Virus record (IMG/VR): IMGVR_UViG_3300042887_000572
Span: 1 to 31,259 of that record
Direction: 5' to 3' (one strand)
DNA length: 31,259 nucleotides
Source of the DNA: a virus
Shown here in pieces: positions 15,813 through 24,656 of this stretch (position 1 is its first letter; each line of letters starts with the position of its first letter). Position numbers and translations under genes: made by a program. The notes beneath the pieces are model-generated. The model was not told the origin of the DNA. It did not search any database and saw only the letters and a program-made list of their open reading frames with translations.

Positions 15813-16774
15813 TACCGATATAGAAAGTAATCGTTAGCTGATGGTGATAGTAGGTCAGAACCGATTAGGTTTTCTGCTCTGCTATAGTTAGCAAATCGAA
15901 TCGGAGCGGCGGTTGGTATCTCCACGCCGCTCATTTCCTTCTCTTGCTCTTTGATAGCAAGGTCTAGGTTCATCAAGAACTCTTGAGCTTTCCTATTGTC
16001 TCTGGAGTTCAGAGCAAGGATAGCGTAGATCATTGAGTCTGGGATGAACTCAACTAATTCTTTAGGATCAGTTAAGTCAAAATACCTTTTGGATGCGTAC
16101 AATGTTATACTATCACATCTCTTTGGAGTTCTGAATCTTCGGAACGATGGGTTAATATCGCTTGGGTGATAGAGAGATATTAGCGTTTTGGTATTTAGAA
16201 TTGTATCGTAGGCGTATACCCTAATCCTTCCATTAGTAACAGGCTTAGATACTGATCTAACAGCACGGAATTGCTGGGATGTCTTAGCTAACTCACCGCG
16301 ATTTAATGCAGTTATTTTAGCTAGATGGTAAGTTCCATATTCATCTTGCGCTTCAAATGCTAACTCAACGCCAGCATCATCGTCCGATTCAACCATGATA
16401 CCAATCTGATAGGTATTGATCTCGTAGTCATTGAACAAGACGTGTAGTCCGCCAGCTTCTACGATACCTCTATGGCAAGATTGATTAGGCTGTAGGGCAA
16501 ATGCGTTTGTTGCATTGAACCATTCGTCAGCAAGTGACATTGATTCATTACCCATCCACGCCAGTTTGATTTGCTCGTACCTATTTGGAAGCGTGAAGCA
16601 TCCGTCTATGCAGCAAATTTGAACGTACTCTTCTTGAGTCGTCCAAGCGCGTTTATTCCATAGCAAGCGTCTGGCCTGATTGATTGCCTTGAAAGCTCTC
16701 TCATCAGAACACACGCCACTATCTCCGACAAAACCCTTAACGAGTTCTGCCATCTCTTTGAGGGTATCACCCAT
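15812..16774 (-). CDS. Putative head-tail adaptor / tail tubular A-like protein (320 aa)
   Basis: The protein begins with a helical segment (LKEMAELVKGFVGDSGVCSDERAFKAINQARRLLWNKRAW) of the kind seen at the N-terminus of podoviral adaptor proteins. A long beta-rich region follows, then a final helical part (ELVEFIPDSMIYAILALNSRDNRKAQEFLMNLDLAIKEQEKEM). That last part resembles the C-terminal helix region of tail tubular or ring proteins. Its place next to the nozzle-like gene supports a tail-hub role. Its start codon shares a base with the 16-bp palindrome, and no Shine-Dalgarno sequence can be present there. The distance to the upstream stop is exactly the palindrome. Confidence 0.55.
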   Translation of the reverse strand: MGDTLKEMAELVKGFVGDSGVCSDERAFKAINQARRLLWNKRAWTTQEEYVQICCIDGCFTLPNRYEQIKLAWMGNESMSLADEWFNATNAFALQPNQSCHRGIVEAGGLHVLFNDYEINTYQIGIMVESDDDAGVELAFEAQDEYGTYHLAKITALNRGELAKTSQQFRAVRSVSKPVTNGRIRVYAYDTILNTKTLISLYHPSDINPSFRRFRTPKRCDSITLYASKRYFDLTDPKELVEFIPDSMIYAILALNSRDNRKAQEFLMNLDLAIKEQEKEMSGVEIPTAAPIRFANYSRAENLIGSDLLSPSANDYFLYR

Positions 16775-16789
16775 TATCGTTAACGATAA
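16774..16789. repeat. Dispersed palindrome copy 7, filling an intergenic gap
   Basis: TTATCGTTAACGATAA is perfectly palindromic over all 16 bases. It begins immediately after the TAA of the 52-aa gene, and its last A is the A of the next ATG, so it is the whole spacer. Confidence 0.85.
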
Positions 16790-16948
16790 TTACTTTTGGT
16801 AGCCTTGTTTTGGAGTGCCAGCAGTCGTGTAGATGCTAGGCTTTTTGGCTCCAAGGTTTGGCATATTGCCCATTCCTTCGCCGATCTTGCCGCGAGTTGG
16901 TGAGCCGCCAGAGACGAGCTTTGGGTCAGTTCCTTTTAGTGGTGTCAT
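16790..16948 (-). CDS. Small Gly/Pro/Lys-rich protein (52 aa)
   Basis: This short gene fills the gap between the fibre-like 168-aa gene and the adaptor gene. It encodes MTPLKGTDPKLVSGGSPTRG...KKPSIYTTAGTPKQGYQK, a basic, probably unstructured peptide rich in glycine, proline and lysine. Its stop codon abuts the palindrome. It could be a minor virion or scaffold-like peptide. There is no family match. Confidence 0.55.
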   Translation of the reverse strand: MTPLKGTDPKLVSGGSPTRGKIGEGMGNMPNLGAKKPSIYTTAGTPKQGYQK

Positions 16949-16975
16949 AGTATTGGTTTTCTTTATGGCTATTAC

Positions 16976-17482
16976 TTACGAAGTGTGAACCGCCATCCAG
17001 TCTACACTTGTTATTTCCGCAATGTTATTCTCAATGCGGATTGAAAATCCTGTTGTTGTTTTGCTCCCACCATTCAATGAGAATAATGGTGTAGCTTGAA
17101 CTCCAATTGTAGCAGATGCTATTGGAGTAATTGATACTCCATATGTTGAAGATGGTAATGCAGTAAATGTTACGGTTCTAACTGAGTCACCAGTTGTTAC
17201 TGCTGTTATCGTTCCAGACCTTACTGTGACTACTGGGTTTGCCTCAAGTGCTGTCACTTGAGTTTGCAACGCATCAATCTCGTTCTGTTGGTTTGCAAGT
17301 TCTAAATTAATAGCAGCAATCTCTTCTGGCGTTACGTCACCAAGGCCGGGGATATTGATTGTTCCATTAGAAAGAACAGTATCAATAAACTGCTGAAGGA
17401 TTTCTGACCAATTCCCAGATGGACAAAAGTCGATTGGGACATTTGGGAAAATAATTGCAGGTGATGAATCTTGATTGTCCAA
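16976..17482 (-). CDS. Short fibre or tail-associated protein with coiled coil (168 aa)
   Basis: Translation probably starts at a TTG (17480-17482), since an AAGGAT lies at the right distance upstream and no ATG is near. Residues about 45-80 (INIPGLGDVTPEEIAAINLELANQQNEIDALQTQVTALEAN) form a heptad coiled coil for trimerisation. The rest is a beta-rich C-terminal domain (VRSGTITAVTTGDSVRTVTFTALPSSTYGVSITP...) that ends SVDWMAVHTS. This N-terminal IIFPNVPxxFCPSxxW / LSNGTINIPGLGDVTPE pattern is familiar from fibre-like proteins of environmental phages. It lies next to the nozzle gene and is probably a tail spike or fibre adaptor. Confidence 0.65.
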   Translation of the reverse strand: MDNQDSSPAIIFPNVPIDFCPSGNWSEILQQFIDTVLSNGTINIPGLGDVTPEEIAAINLELANQQNEIDALQTQVTALEANPVVTVRSGTITAVTTGDSVRTVTFTALPSSTYGVSITPIASATIGVQATPLFSLNGGSKTTTGFSIRIENNIAEITSVDWMAVHTS

Positions 17483-17486
17483 AATA

Positions 17487-19337
17487 TTATCCTTCGTTTA
17501 TTGAGTAGTCGTAATACCGTTCTGGGCAGCAGTTAATGTCTGGACACTCTTGATCGTTTTCTGGGCAGTCACCAATCGGAGAGTCTTCCAAATTCTTAAT
17601 GTTTGCCATTATCCTTACTCTGTCTACTGTTGCCGCTCCTGTCAAGGAAATCTTTAGTTGGAACTCACTTCCTTCTATTGTTGGAATATCTGAAATAGAG
17701 TTACATTCAGATGGGTCGGGTGAGTTAAACTTGTAGCGTTTGTATGTATCACCACTACGTCTTGGGTAACATTCGTTCGTTACTACTGGAGAACATGGGT
17801 TACATCCATAGGTTGTTGGGACTTTAAGTTCACTCCAGCATGGATAAGAGTCTGGTCTAAATTCTGCCCGGCTAGTCACTTCTCCTTTGATTTCAGACAA
17901 CCACATCTCGCCACCAGTGATTCTTTTCCTCAAGAACTTATTCGATGCCCCGCTTTGCGCGAAGTCATACCTTCCTGATGTGAAGAAGGATTCGATTGCC
18001 ACAGTCCCATTTACTCCGTAGTCATCAGTGTTACTTGTTGTGATTTCGTAGAGTCGATTCTTATTGTCTGTATCGAACGAGAATCCGAATCCACGCTTCT
18101 CATTTAAAATATAGGCAGAGAGTAGCTGAGTTGGTCTAAAGCCCGTCCAGAGGCCATTCCAGCGAAATGTAAGCTGTGCGTCAGGTGAGGGGGAAGATGA
18201 TTGATCTAGGTCTAGTACAACCATTCCTCTGTGGTATCTATTTAGTCCCTCTACTCCCGTTGCGCGGAAGGTTTGTGGTGCTACTGTACTGATCAGATAG
18301 TTATTGAAAAACATAGTTGAAGCGAATTGCTTCAGCCAAGGAGTATCATTTGATACCCATTTATTTACTTCCCTCGAAAGTTTACGAAGCGAAAAGTATC
18401 TGGCAAATTCTGATTGGCTATTGGAATAGAATGCCCAGCCATCATGTGATCTAAACCAAAGTTCAGAGTTGGCTAGTGCCAAGTATGGTGATGTGCATCC
18501 CCGTCCAAGCAAACTGATCGTCTGCATTTGAGATGTTGCCCACTGCGCCCTTGGTAGGCTAACGTCCATAGCGAATGCACCATTTGAAGTTAGTACAACT
18601 AGCATCCCTTGGGCGCGGAGGTTACTTCCAATCTGTGGCATTACTTTCATGCCAGTAATATTTCCCATCATTGCTGGGGTAGCAAACGCGCCACCCTCTG
18701 CCCAGTATCCGATCTCTGTGAAGTTCTCGGTATTCGTTGTATCAGTGAATCCTGCTCCGAAGATGATGTCAGATGCATAGATTTGATTGAACTTGTCAGC
18801 TACGAAGACACGCCCGAAAGCGTACTCCATGATAGTCCCAATCGGCATCTTCTTGAGGTATGGGTTCAGCCTATACGCTGCTACGTTCAAGTCTCCTCCC
18901 CACGCTATAGCATTCTGGTATCCATTCTGGATGTAAACGCGATCCTCGGCTTGCACGAACCATGTGTGCATCATGCCGGGGTCATTGCCTTCGATTAGCT
19001 TGTAGGCATACGCCGTGTTGCCTATGATCTTTAGGAAGTAAATCTTCCCGCTTACTGATAGAAGAAGACCATCTGTGCTTTGGTAGTTTACCGCCCTATA
19101 TGCAAATGAACCTTGGAAGTTACCATTCTGAATATCGTTAACGATAGTCGATGGTTGGTCAGTGCCAGCTACGATATTGATATTGCGGATGCTTGGTCTT
19201 GTCCTGTTTATTCCGCCTCGGAATGTCCGATTAACAGACTCAGCTACCATTGATGGAGGCAAGTATGATGGATGAGTATCTGCGTCTTGCGCTATGATAC
19301 TTGTGAATCCATCAAAGACTGATCCATCTGCTGCCAT
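17487..19337 (-). CDS. Tail nozzle / tail tubular B-like structural protein (616 aa)
   Basis: The protein is long and beta-rich, with repeated blade-like segments (GSFAYRAVNYQSTDGLLLSVSGKIYFLKI, MMHTWFVQAEDRVYIQNG, MEYAFGRVFVADKFNQIYASDI, ELWFRSHDGWAFYS, GMVVLDLD). This is as expected for the beta-propeller nozzle of podovirus tails (T7 gp12 position). The C-terminal 120 residues are rich in cysteine (YGCNPCSP, NECYPRR, CPENDQECPDINCCPERYYDY), which is unusual for this class and suggests metal binding or disulfide stabilisation. It overlaps the upstream 134-aa gene by one base (TAATG). It contains a near-perfect palindrome copy at 19133-19146. Confidence 0.65.
   Translation of the reverse strand: MAADGSVFDGFTSIIAQDADTHPSYLPPSMVAESVNRTFRGGINRTRPSIRNINIVAGTDQPSTIVNDIQNGNFQGSFAYRAVNYQSTDGLLLSVSGKIYFLKIIGNTAYAYKLIEGNDPGMMHTWFVQAEDRVYIQNGYQNAIAWGGDLNVAAYRLNPYLKKMPIGTIMEYAFGRVFVADKFNQIYASDIIFGAGFTDTTNTENFTEIGYWAEGGAFATPAMMGNITGMKVMPQIGSNLRAQGMLVVLTSNGAFAMDVSLPRAQWATSQMQTISLLGRGCTSPYLALANSELWFRSHDGWAFYSNSQSEFARYFSLRKLSREVNKWVSNDTPWLKQFASTMFFNNYLISTVAPQTFRATGVEGLNRYHRGMVVLDLDQSSSPSPDAQLTFRWNGLWTGFRPTQLLSAYILNEKRGFGFSFDTDNKNRLYEITTSNTDDYGVNGTVAIESFFTSGRYDFAQSGASNKFLRKRITGGEMWLSEIKGEVTSRAEFRPDSYPCWSELKVPTTYGCNPCSPVVTNECYPRRSGDTYKRYKFNSPDPSECNSISDIPTIEGSEFQLKISLTGAATVDRVRIMANIKNLEDSPIGDCPENDQECPDINCCPERYYDYSINEG
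19133..19146. repeat. Dispersed palindrome copy 8 (in nozzle gene)
   Basis: TATCGTTAACGATA is perfectly palindromic over 14 bases and lacks only the outermost pair of the 16-mer. It is read as T-I-V-N-D-I. Confidence 0.65.
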
Positions 19338-19741
19338 TAGTTAAGAATGTCAGGCCAAGTGGCTTTAATTCCTGCTAAATCATCTGGAAGCGGAGTCAAA
19401 GTAACGTCACGCAACGCTTGCTTCGCAGCAACGATTTCAGCCTTCTTTGCTTCGTCGTTACCCTCAACTGCCTTCATAAAGTCGATGTCGAGCTTTTGCA
19501 GCTTCGGTGAACGAGCAGAACGAAACTTATCAAGATGAATAGCTTTCGCCTTTTCAATGTTTACCTTTGCGCCAAGTTCAGCGTCAAATTCGTATGCGTT
19601 GAAGTAATCGTTATCAATGTCAACTGATTCAACAATCTTGTATTCTACTCCTTCTGGAACATCTTTGATTGCGTCATTAACGTCTCCGCATGGGATGACT
19701 ACTGCTACTTGTCCGTTTGGTTGTGAATAGGTGATAAACAT
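19337..19741 (-). CDS. Tail-fibre-associated / assembly protein (134 aa)
   Basis: I use the ATG at 19741 (MFITYSQPNGQVAVVIP), 4 bases after the stop of the upstream fibre gene. The longer frame would run into that gene. The pattern YKIVESVDIDNDYFNAYEFDAELGAKVNIEKAKAIHLDKFRSARSPKLQKLDIDFMKAVEGND...IVAAKQALRD...PDDLAGIKATWP is widely found in phage genes next to tail fibres. It resembles tail-fibre assembly or chaperone-type proteins in which (D..FxxAWE)...K...R.aR...L..LD are conserved. It probably helps fold or attach the fibres encoded upstream. Confidence 0.65.
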   Translation of the reverse strand: MFITYSQPNGQVAVVIPCGDVNDAIKDVPEGVEYKIVESVDIDNDYFNAYEFDAELGAKVNIEKAKAIHLDKFRSARSPKLQKLDIDFMKAVEGNDEAKKAEIVAAKQALRDVTLTPLPDDLAGIKATWPDILN

Positions 19742-19745
19742 AAAA

Positions 19746-20225
19746 TTAGTTTCCGAAGATTTGAGCGCAAACTGCTGCAACGTCTTGAACATCATACGCA
19801 TGATATGAATATGAACTTTTTATTCTTACGCTGCCGGTATTAAAAGTTTTTACGCTAATAAAACCTAAATTTTCAAAAGAATCTTGAATTGGTTGTGAAG
19901 TTGCAGAAACACTATAATTTGCATCAGCCATAGCAGTTGCAAAATTAATAGTGTAATCACCAGTTCCATTCTTCGTAACGCTTGAGACGTTAAAACTTCT
20001 ACCAGCAGAGCTTGGTGTAGTCCCATTGAAATTCACCCATGCTTTGGCAACATTTGCTCCACTAATTGATGTCGCAGGGATTGTGATATTTCCAGTTCCA
20101 TCGAATGAAACTCCGTTGATCGTCCGTGCTGTGGTTAGTTTAAGTGCTGATGGAACTCCATTCGCACTCGTCAGCGAAGTGGTATCGTTAAAAGTAATTC
20201 CAGATGATGTGATTTGTGTTGGCAT
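19746..20225 (-). CDS. Tail-fibre protein, C-terminal adhesin domain (159 aa)
   Basis: The N-terminus (MPTQITSSGITFNDTTSLTSANGVPSALKLTTARTINGVSFDGTGNITIPA) is a typical beta-helical fibre lead. The following domain (AKAWVNFNGTTPSSAGRSFNVSSVTKNGTGDYTINFATAMADANYSVSATS...) is a C-terminal receptor-binding module common in phage fibres, ending in VCAQIFGN. The domain is clearly paralogous to the one in the neighbouring upstream gene at 20227-20739. The two genes probably arose by duplication and offer alternative or combined receptor binding. Confidence 0.75.
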   Translation of the reverse strand: MPTQITSSGITFNDTTSLTSANGVPSALKLTTARTINGVSFDGTGNITIPATSISGANVAKAWVNFNGTTPSSAGRSFNVSSVTKNGTGDYTINFATAMADANYSVSATSQPIQDSFENLGFISVKTFNTGSVRIKSSYSYHAYDVQDVAAVCAQIFGN

Positions 20226-20226
20226 A

Positions 20227-20739
20227 TTATGAGAAGATTTGAACGCAAATTATGTTACTATCAGAACCATTATTTGATGGGCCATTAGTGCAATAAACTT
20301 GCAATGTTCCTGTTGCGAATGTCCGTGTCTGTAAAATTCTACTATCAGCACTACTGCCTAATGTTCCACTCATTCTTGCTGTTCCAACTGCACTATAATT
20401 AGCATCAGCCATTGCTGTAGTAAATGTAATCGTATAATCACCAGCGGCATTTTTTAAAACAGAAGATACGTTGCCGCTTGCTCTGATAGTTTGATTTGTT
20501 CCAATTGTTCCAGTTCCATCAAAGTTAACCCATGCACGGCAAGCGTAAGATGGAGCAGAACCAGTCGTAGTTGATAGCTTGGTAGCAGTATCAGAATTTC
20601 CAGTCACGTTGCCAGTCACATTCCCAACCAAGTTTCCTGTGATGCCACTAGTCGTAAATGTCGCAGAAGTAATTCCGTTTACTTTAACGTAGCCCTGCGC
20701 TAAAGACGCATCGTTTTGTAGTGTTAATGAAGTTGCCAT
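20227..20739 (-). CDS. Tail-fibre protein, paralogue of the 19746-20225 product (170 aa)
   Basis: The N-terminal part (TLQNDASLAQGYVKVNGITSATFTTSGITGNLVGNVTGNVTGNSDTATKL) contains short NVTGN repeats typical of fibre shafts. The C-terminal domain (CRAWVNFDGTGTIGTNQTIRASGNVSSVLKNAAGDYTITFTTAMADANYSAVGTARM...IICVQIFS) aligns with the next gene's domain through AWVNF.GT, NVSSV.KN..GDYTI.F.TAMADANYS and the terminal C.QIF. The intergenic gap is one base. Receptor binding is inferred from the module type. Confidence 0.75.
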   Translation of the reverse strand: MATSLTLQNDASLAQGYVKVNGITSATFTTSGITGNLVGNVTGNVTGNSDTATKLSTTTGSAPSYACRAWVNFDGTGTIGTNQTIRASGNVSSVLKNAAGDYTITFTTAMADANYSAVGTARMSGTLGSSADSRILQTRTFATGTLQVYCTNGPSNNGSDSNIICVQIFS

Positions 20740-20742
20740 AGG

Positions 20743-20913
20743 TTAAATTTCGTCTGCTGGTTCTGGAGTGTTTCCTTCTTCAAGCCATTTCAAATATTCT
20801 TGGTAGTCTTTATTTGATTCGTCAAATGGAATACAAGCGTTGTCTGCAATACGCAAAACGCTTTTTATTTCTATATTCCCATTTATATTTTTAAATGAAA
20901 TTAATTTAAACAT
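20743..20913 (-). CDS. Small tail-fibre-region protein (56 aa)
   Basis: The ATG at 20911-20913 is preceded by a GGAG about 11 bases upstream. The product ends RIADNACIPFDESNKDYQEYLKWLEEGNTPEPADEI. The pattern IPFDxxNxDYQxYLxWLxxGNTPxPAD is very common in small phage proteins encoded beside tail fibres, often as the C-terminal part of fibre-assembly-like proteins. It fills the otherwise empty gap between two fibre genes. Confidence 0.75.
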   Translation of the reverse strand: MFKLISFKNINGNIEIKSVLRIADNACIPFDESNKDYQEYLKWLEEGNTPEPADEI

Positions 20914-20916
20914 ATT

Positions 20917-21750
20917 TTATAACTCCGATGAAAATGCCATCCATGCTGTAGATATATTAGATAATAATATACTACATCTTCCCAATGTTAACCCACCAGA
21001 TGAAGCGGAACATGATATTCCTAATTGATTTCCATCTGTAGGAGAAGCACCTAAACTTATTGATGTCAACACAGAAGTAATTGATGTTCCATCATAAATT
21101 ATAAAATCACTTAAATTACTTTGAGTTATTGTTGGAATAGACCTCATTGTTACAGGTGGAGTTATTGATCCTCTAGAATTTGTTGTTTGTGCAACAAGCA
21201 AATTAAAATAATATGTATCACTTGGGGAAGTATTTGATTTTCTCCAATAATACCTCTGACACAATGCCAACTCCGTTCCGATTGGACGATTCTCAAACGG
21301 AGTTGCTACTGATCCTGCTTCAAGTTGGACTTGTGATACTGTTCCGCTTGAGAATTTAATTGTAGCGTTGGTATTGGCAGTAAGTGTGACTTGACCACCA
21401 TTGGATACTGCTGATCCATTTACCGCACCAGTTGCAGTTCCAGTCCATGAAAGTGTATATGTGCCACCTTCTATGTTTAGGGATTCAATAACTTGTTCAA
21501 TCCCGCCAGCAGGTGCAGTAACGATATTTCCAATTCCGCTTGCAGAAAATGTAAGATTCTGACCAGATGTAACTACACGCCAACGATCAACAGTATATTG
21601 ATTTGCTCCACTCGTCGCAGTTCCAGAAACATATACGCGTTGGTTGATACCAAAATTACCATTGATAATTTTATTTCTAAATGACAACGCAGTTCCGTTG
21701 ACCAATGCTGGTGTCGTAATTCCTGTTGTTCCGTCTATTGTTACTGGCAT
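20917..21750 (-). CDS. Tail-fibre protein (277 aa)
   Basis: The protein shows the signature of a widespread phage fibre family: FRNKIINGNFGINQRVYVSGTATSGANQYTVDRWRV at residues about 24-59, a carbohydrate-binding-like beta-sandwich region, then VSQVQLEAGSVATPFENRPIGTELALCQRYYWR (about 138-170), and a C-terminal variable domain. A clear Shine-Dalgarno (AAAGGAGAT) precedes the ATG, one of the few strong ones in this operon, so this product may be made at a high level. It probably forms a receptor-binding fibre. Confidence 0.85.
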   Translation of the reverse strand: MPVTIDGTTGITTPALVNGTALSFRNKIINGNFGINQRVYVSGTATSGANQYTVDRWRVVTSGQNLTFSASGIGNIVTAPAGGIEQVIESLNIEGGTYTLSWTGTATGAVNGSAVSNGGQVTLTANTNATIKFSSGTVSQVQLEAGSVATPFENRPIGTELALCQRYYWRKSNTSPSDTYYFNLLVAQTTNSRGSITPPVTMRSIPTITQSNLSDFIIYDGTSITSVLTSISLGASPTDGNQLGISCSASSGGLTLGRCSILLSNISTAWMAFSSEL

Positions 21751-21763
21751 AATTTTATCTCCT

Positions 21764-22333
21764 TTATACTACTGTCCATACTGATCCTGCGGGTACTGTC
21801 ACAATCACTCCTGCGTTGACTGTAATCGGCCCTGCGGACATTGCGTTTTTGTTAGATGTTATAGTGTAGTTTCCTGTTACGATTTGGTCGTTCTCGTAGA
21901 ACACTGGGTTGCCTACGGCTCCAGTTGGTTGTCCACTTCCTCCACCACCAGTTGCAAGGTTGATCGTAGTAGTTATCCACTGGGAACCAATGTTAGCCAT
22001 CACGTTCAGAACTCCAGTAGCACCAGTGGCTGCTGTAGCTCCGTTGATGTAAACAAAGTCTCCGTTTGATTTTCTTGCTACAAGTCCCATTGCGCCAGTT
22101 GCACCTTGTAATTGTGGTAGGCTAAATGGTTTTGTCGCACTTCCATCTTTCCAGTTTACAAGTGCGCTAGAATCGTATTGAAGTGCAGAAACATTATCTG
22201 GTGGGGCTACTGTCTTTTTGCAAAAGGCAATATCTTCCACTACGATTTTGTATGCTTCTTCCGTTGTAGTCAATGGATCACATACATTAGCGTCATTCGC
22301 TTGGCATGGAGGATATGAATTGCAGCATCCCAT
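21764..22333 (-). CDS. Fibre protein with short collagen-like segments (189 aa)
   Basis: It begins MGCCNSYPPCQANDANVCD, which is cysteine-rich. A helical region follows, then scattered Gly-x-Thr triplets (LQGATGAMG, INGATAATGATG). The end is a compact beta domain, VFYENDQIVTGNYTITSNKNAMSAGPITVNAGVIVTVPAGSVWTVV. The same C-terminal domain ends the 452-aa collagen-like protein upstream, and its NAMSAGPITV...VTVPAGSxWxVV pattern is common as a fibre C-terminal cap. It is probably a short fibre or accessory adhesin. Confidence 0.75.
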   Translation of the reverse strand: MGCCNSYPPCQANDANVCDPLTTTEEAYKIVVEDIAFCKKTVAPPDNVSALQYDSSALVNWKDGSATKPFSLPQLQGATGAMGLVARKSNGDFVYINGATAATGATGVLNVMANIGSQWITTTINLATGGGGSGQPTGAVGNPVFYENDQIVTGNYTITSNKNAMSAGPITVNAGVIVTVPAGSVWTVV

Positions 22334-22341
22334 ATTTTTAT

Positions 22342-22369
22342 AAAATAGTTTACGTTATTAAAGTGTCAA
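22342..22369 (-). promoter_or_regulatory. Possible internal late promoter
   Basis: On the minus strand TTGACA (22364-22369) lies 16 bases from TATTTT (22342-22347), the same spacing as the early promoter. The start of transcription would fall almost on the ATG of the 189-aa gene, so the message would be leaderless or begin downstream. This makes the call tentative. Confidence 0.3.
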
Positions 22370-22376
22370 GGTTTTT

Positions 22377-23735
<1,359 letters not shown>

Positions 23736-23740
23736 ATGAG

Positions 23741-23756
23741 TTATCGTTTACGATAA
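23741..23756. repeat. Dispersed palindrome copy 9, upstream of collagen-like gene
   Basis: TTATCGTTTACGATAA has perfect arms. It lies in the gap between the peptidase gene and the 452-aa collagen-like gene. Confidence 0.8.
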
Positions 23757-23773
23757 TTTTGATTTTGCATTAG

Positions 23774-24319
23774 TCAAGAATTTTGTTCCACAAGCAAGTA
23801 TGGAATTGTCTTTTGGTTGTATCTACTCATTTCTGAGTAGACGAGATTGATAAATCCATCCCATTGTGGAGGGTAGATCGTTTGGCATCCTAGCGAGCTA
23901 GTAGAATTTCTTGAACCCTTATGGATATTGATTGCTACCCCCATAGAATCGCCTTCACCATCTCTTGTAACAGGCACTTCTTCTTTTGGGTTAGAAGGTC
24001 GCAACGCAGGGTAGCCACCTCCGGGTTTAGAGATACCATGATTCCCCTTACGATACCGATGAATACCAGTCTTGAGTATCGCGATACCTTTCTTAAATAT
24101 CGACGGATCAGTATTAGCGTTAAACGTAGCATGGACGCTTGGAGATAAAAGTATGATCGCATCGTCGTAGATACCTCTGTCGTTCTTTCCTTTAACTCCC
24201 ATACTATCCATGTAATATCCACGGATGCCGACCAAAGCAACACGATCAACGATTCCCGATTTGATTACCATCGAGAGCGTCTTCTCCTTAGCTTGCTGCG
24301 GTCGGGAGTTTGGAACCAT
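23774..24319 (-). CDS. L,D-transpeptidase/YkuD-like cell-wall enzyme, probable endolysin (181 aa)
   Basis: The catalytic signature INIHKGSRNSTSSLGCQT has H133 and the S-x-G-C core with C145. This corresponds to the HG...SxGC motif of YkuD-type cysteine L,D-transpeptidases. The upstream GIHRYRKGNHG (about 85-95) is typical of phage proteins of this group. It is encoded in the lysis block, directly after two holin-like genes and a lipoprotein gene, and the ATG overlaps the previous stop (TAATG). The likely role is cleavage of peptidoglycan cross-links at lysis. A structural role in the virion is the alternative. It has no signal peptide, so export would depend on the holin. Confidence 0.75.
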   Translation of the reverse strand: MVPNSRPQQAKEKTLSMVIKSGIVDRVALVGIRGYYMDSMGVKGKNDRGIYDDAIILLSPSVHATFNANTDPSIFKKGIAILKTGIHRYRKGNHGISKPGGGYPALRPSNPKEEVPVTRDGEGDSMGVAINIHKGSRNSTSSLGCQTIYPPQWDGFINLVYSEMSRYNQKTIPYLLVEQNS

Positions 24320-24492
24320 TAGCCTTTACGGACTACGTTGATTAATCCAACAAGTCCTAGTCCTGCGACGATGATAGACTCTTGGAGTTCTGGCTCGATT
24401 TTAACCCCAACTGCAATAGCAATTAGAATCAATCCGCGCCATGTTGAGTTCTCGCTCAGTTTTTCGAGTAGTGTATTTAGTAGGTTTTTCAT
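24319..24492 (-). CDS. Holin-like small membrane protein (57 aa)
   Basis: The sequence MKNLLNTLLEKLSENSTWRGLILIAIAVGVKIEPELQESIIVAGLGLVGLINVVRKG has two hydrophobic segments (about 20-31 and 40-54). It matches the pattern KxSENSTWRGLIxxxxAxGVxxxPExxxxIxxAGLxxxGLIxV found in many phage lysis regions. ATGA overlap with the lipoprotein gene and TAATG overlap with the endolysin gene place it in a coupled lysis operon. A holin or antiholin function is inferred from context and topology. Confidence 0.75.
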   Translation of the reverse strand: MKNLLNTLLEKLSENSTWRGLILIAIAVGVKIEPELQESIIVAGLGLVGLINVVRKG

Positions 24493-24656
24493 TTTTTAAG
24501 TCCTTTGATTTCTGGGAGTTCATAACAGAATGTACCATAGTCCGTTTTGAGACATACGCTAGGATTCTTAAATCCAGCACAACCCGTTAAGAATGCCATG
24601 CCCAAAAACATAAATGATATTACTATCATTGCTAATGCTATTTTTTTTGCGTTCAT
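24489..24656 (-). CDS. Small lipoprotein in lysis cassette (55 aa)
   Basis: From the ATG at 24656 (overlapping the holin stop, ATGA) it reads MNAKKIALAMIVISFMFLGMAFLTGC. This is a classic lipoprotein signal peptide with the lipobox LTGC, so the mature protein would start at a lipidated cysteine. The rest (AGFKNPSVCLKTDYGTFCYELPEIKGLKK) is only about 30 residues and includes two cysteines. In a Gram-negative host it could be an outer-membrane spanin component or a lysis-inhibition or exclusion factor. I see no inner-membrane spanin partner. Confidence 0.7.
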   Translation of the reverse strand: MNAKKIALAMIVISFMFLGMAFLTGCAGFKNPSVCLKTDYGTFCYELPEIKGLKK

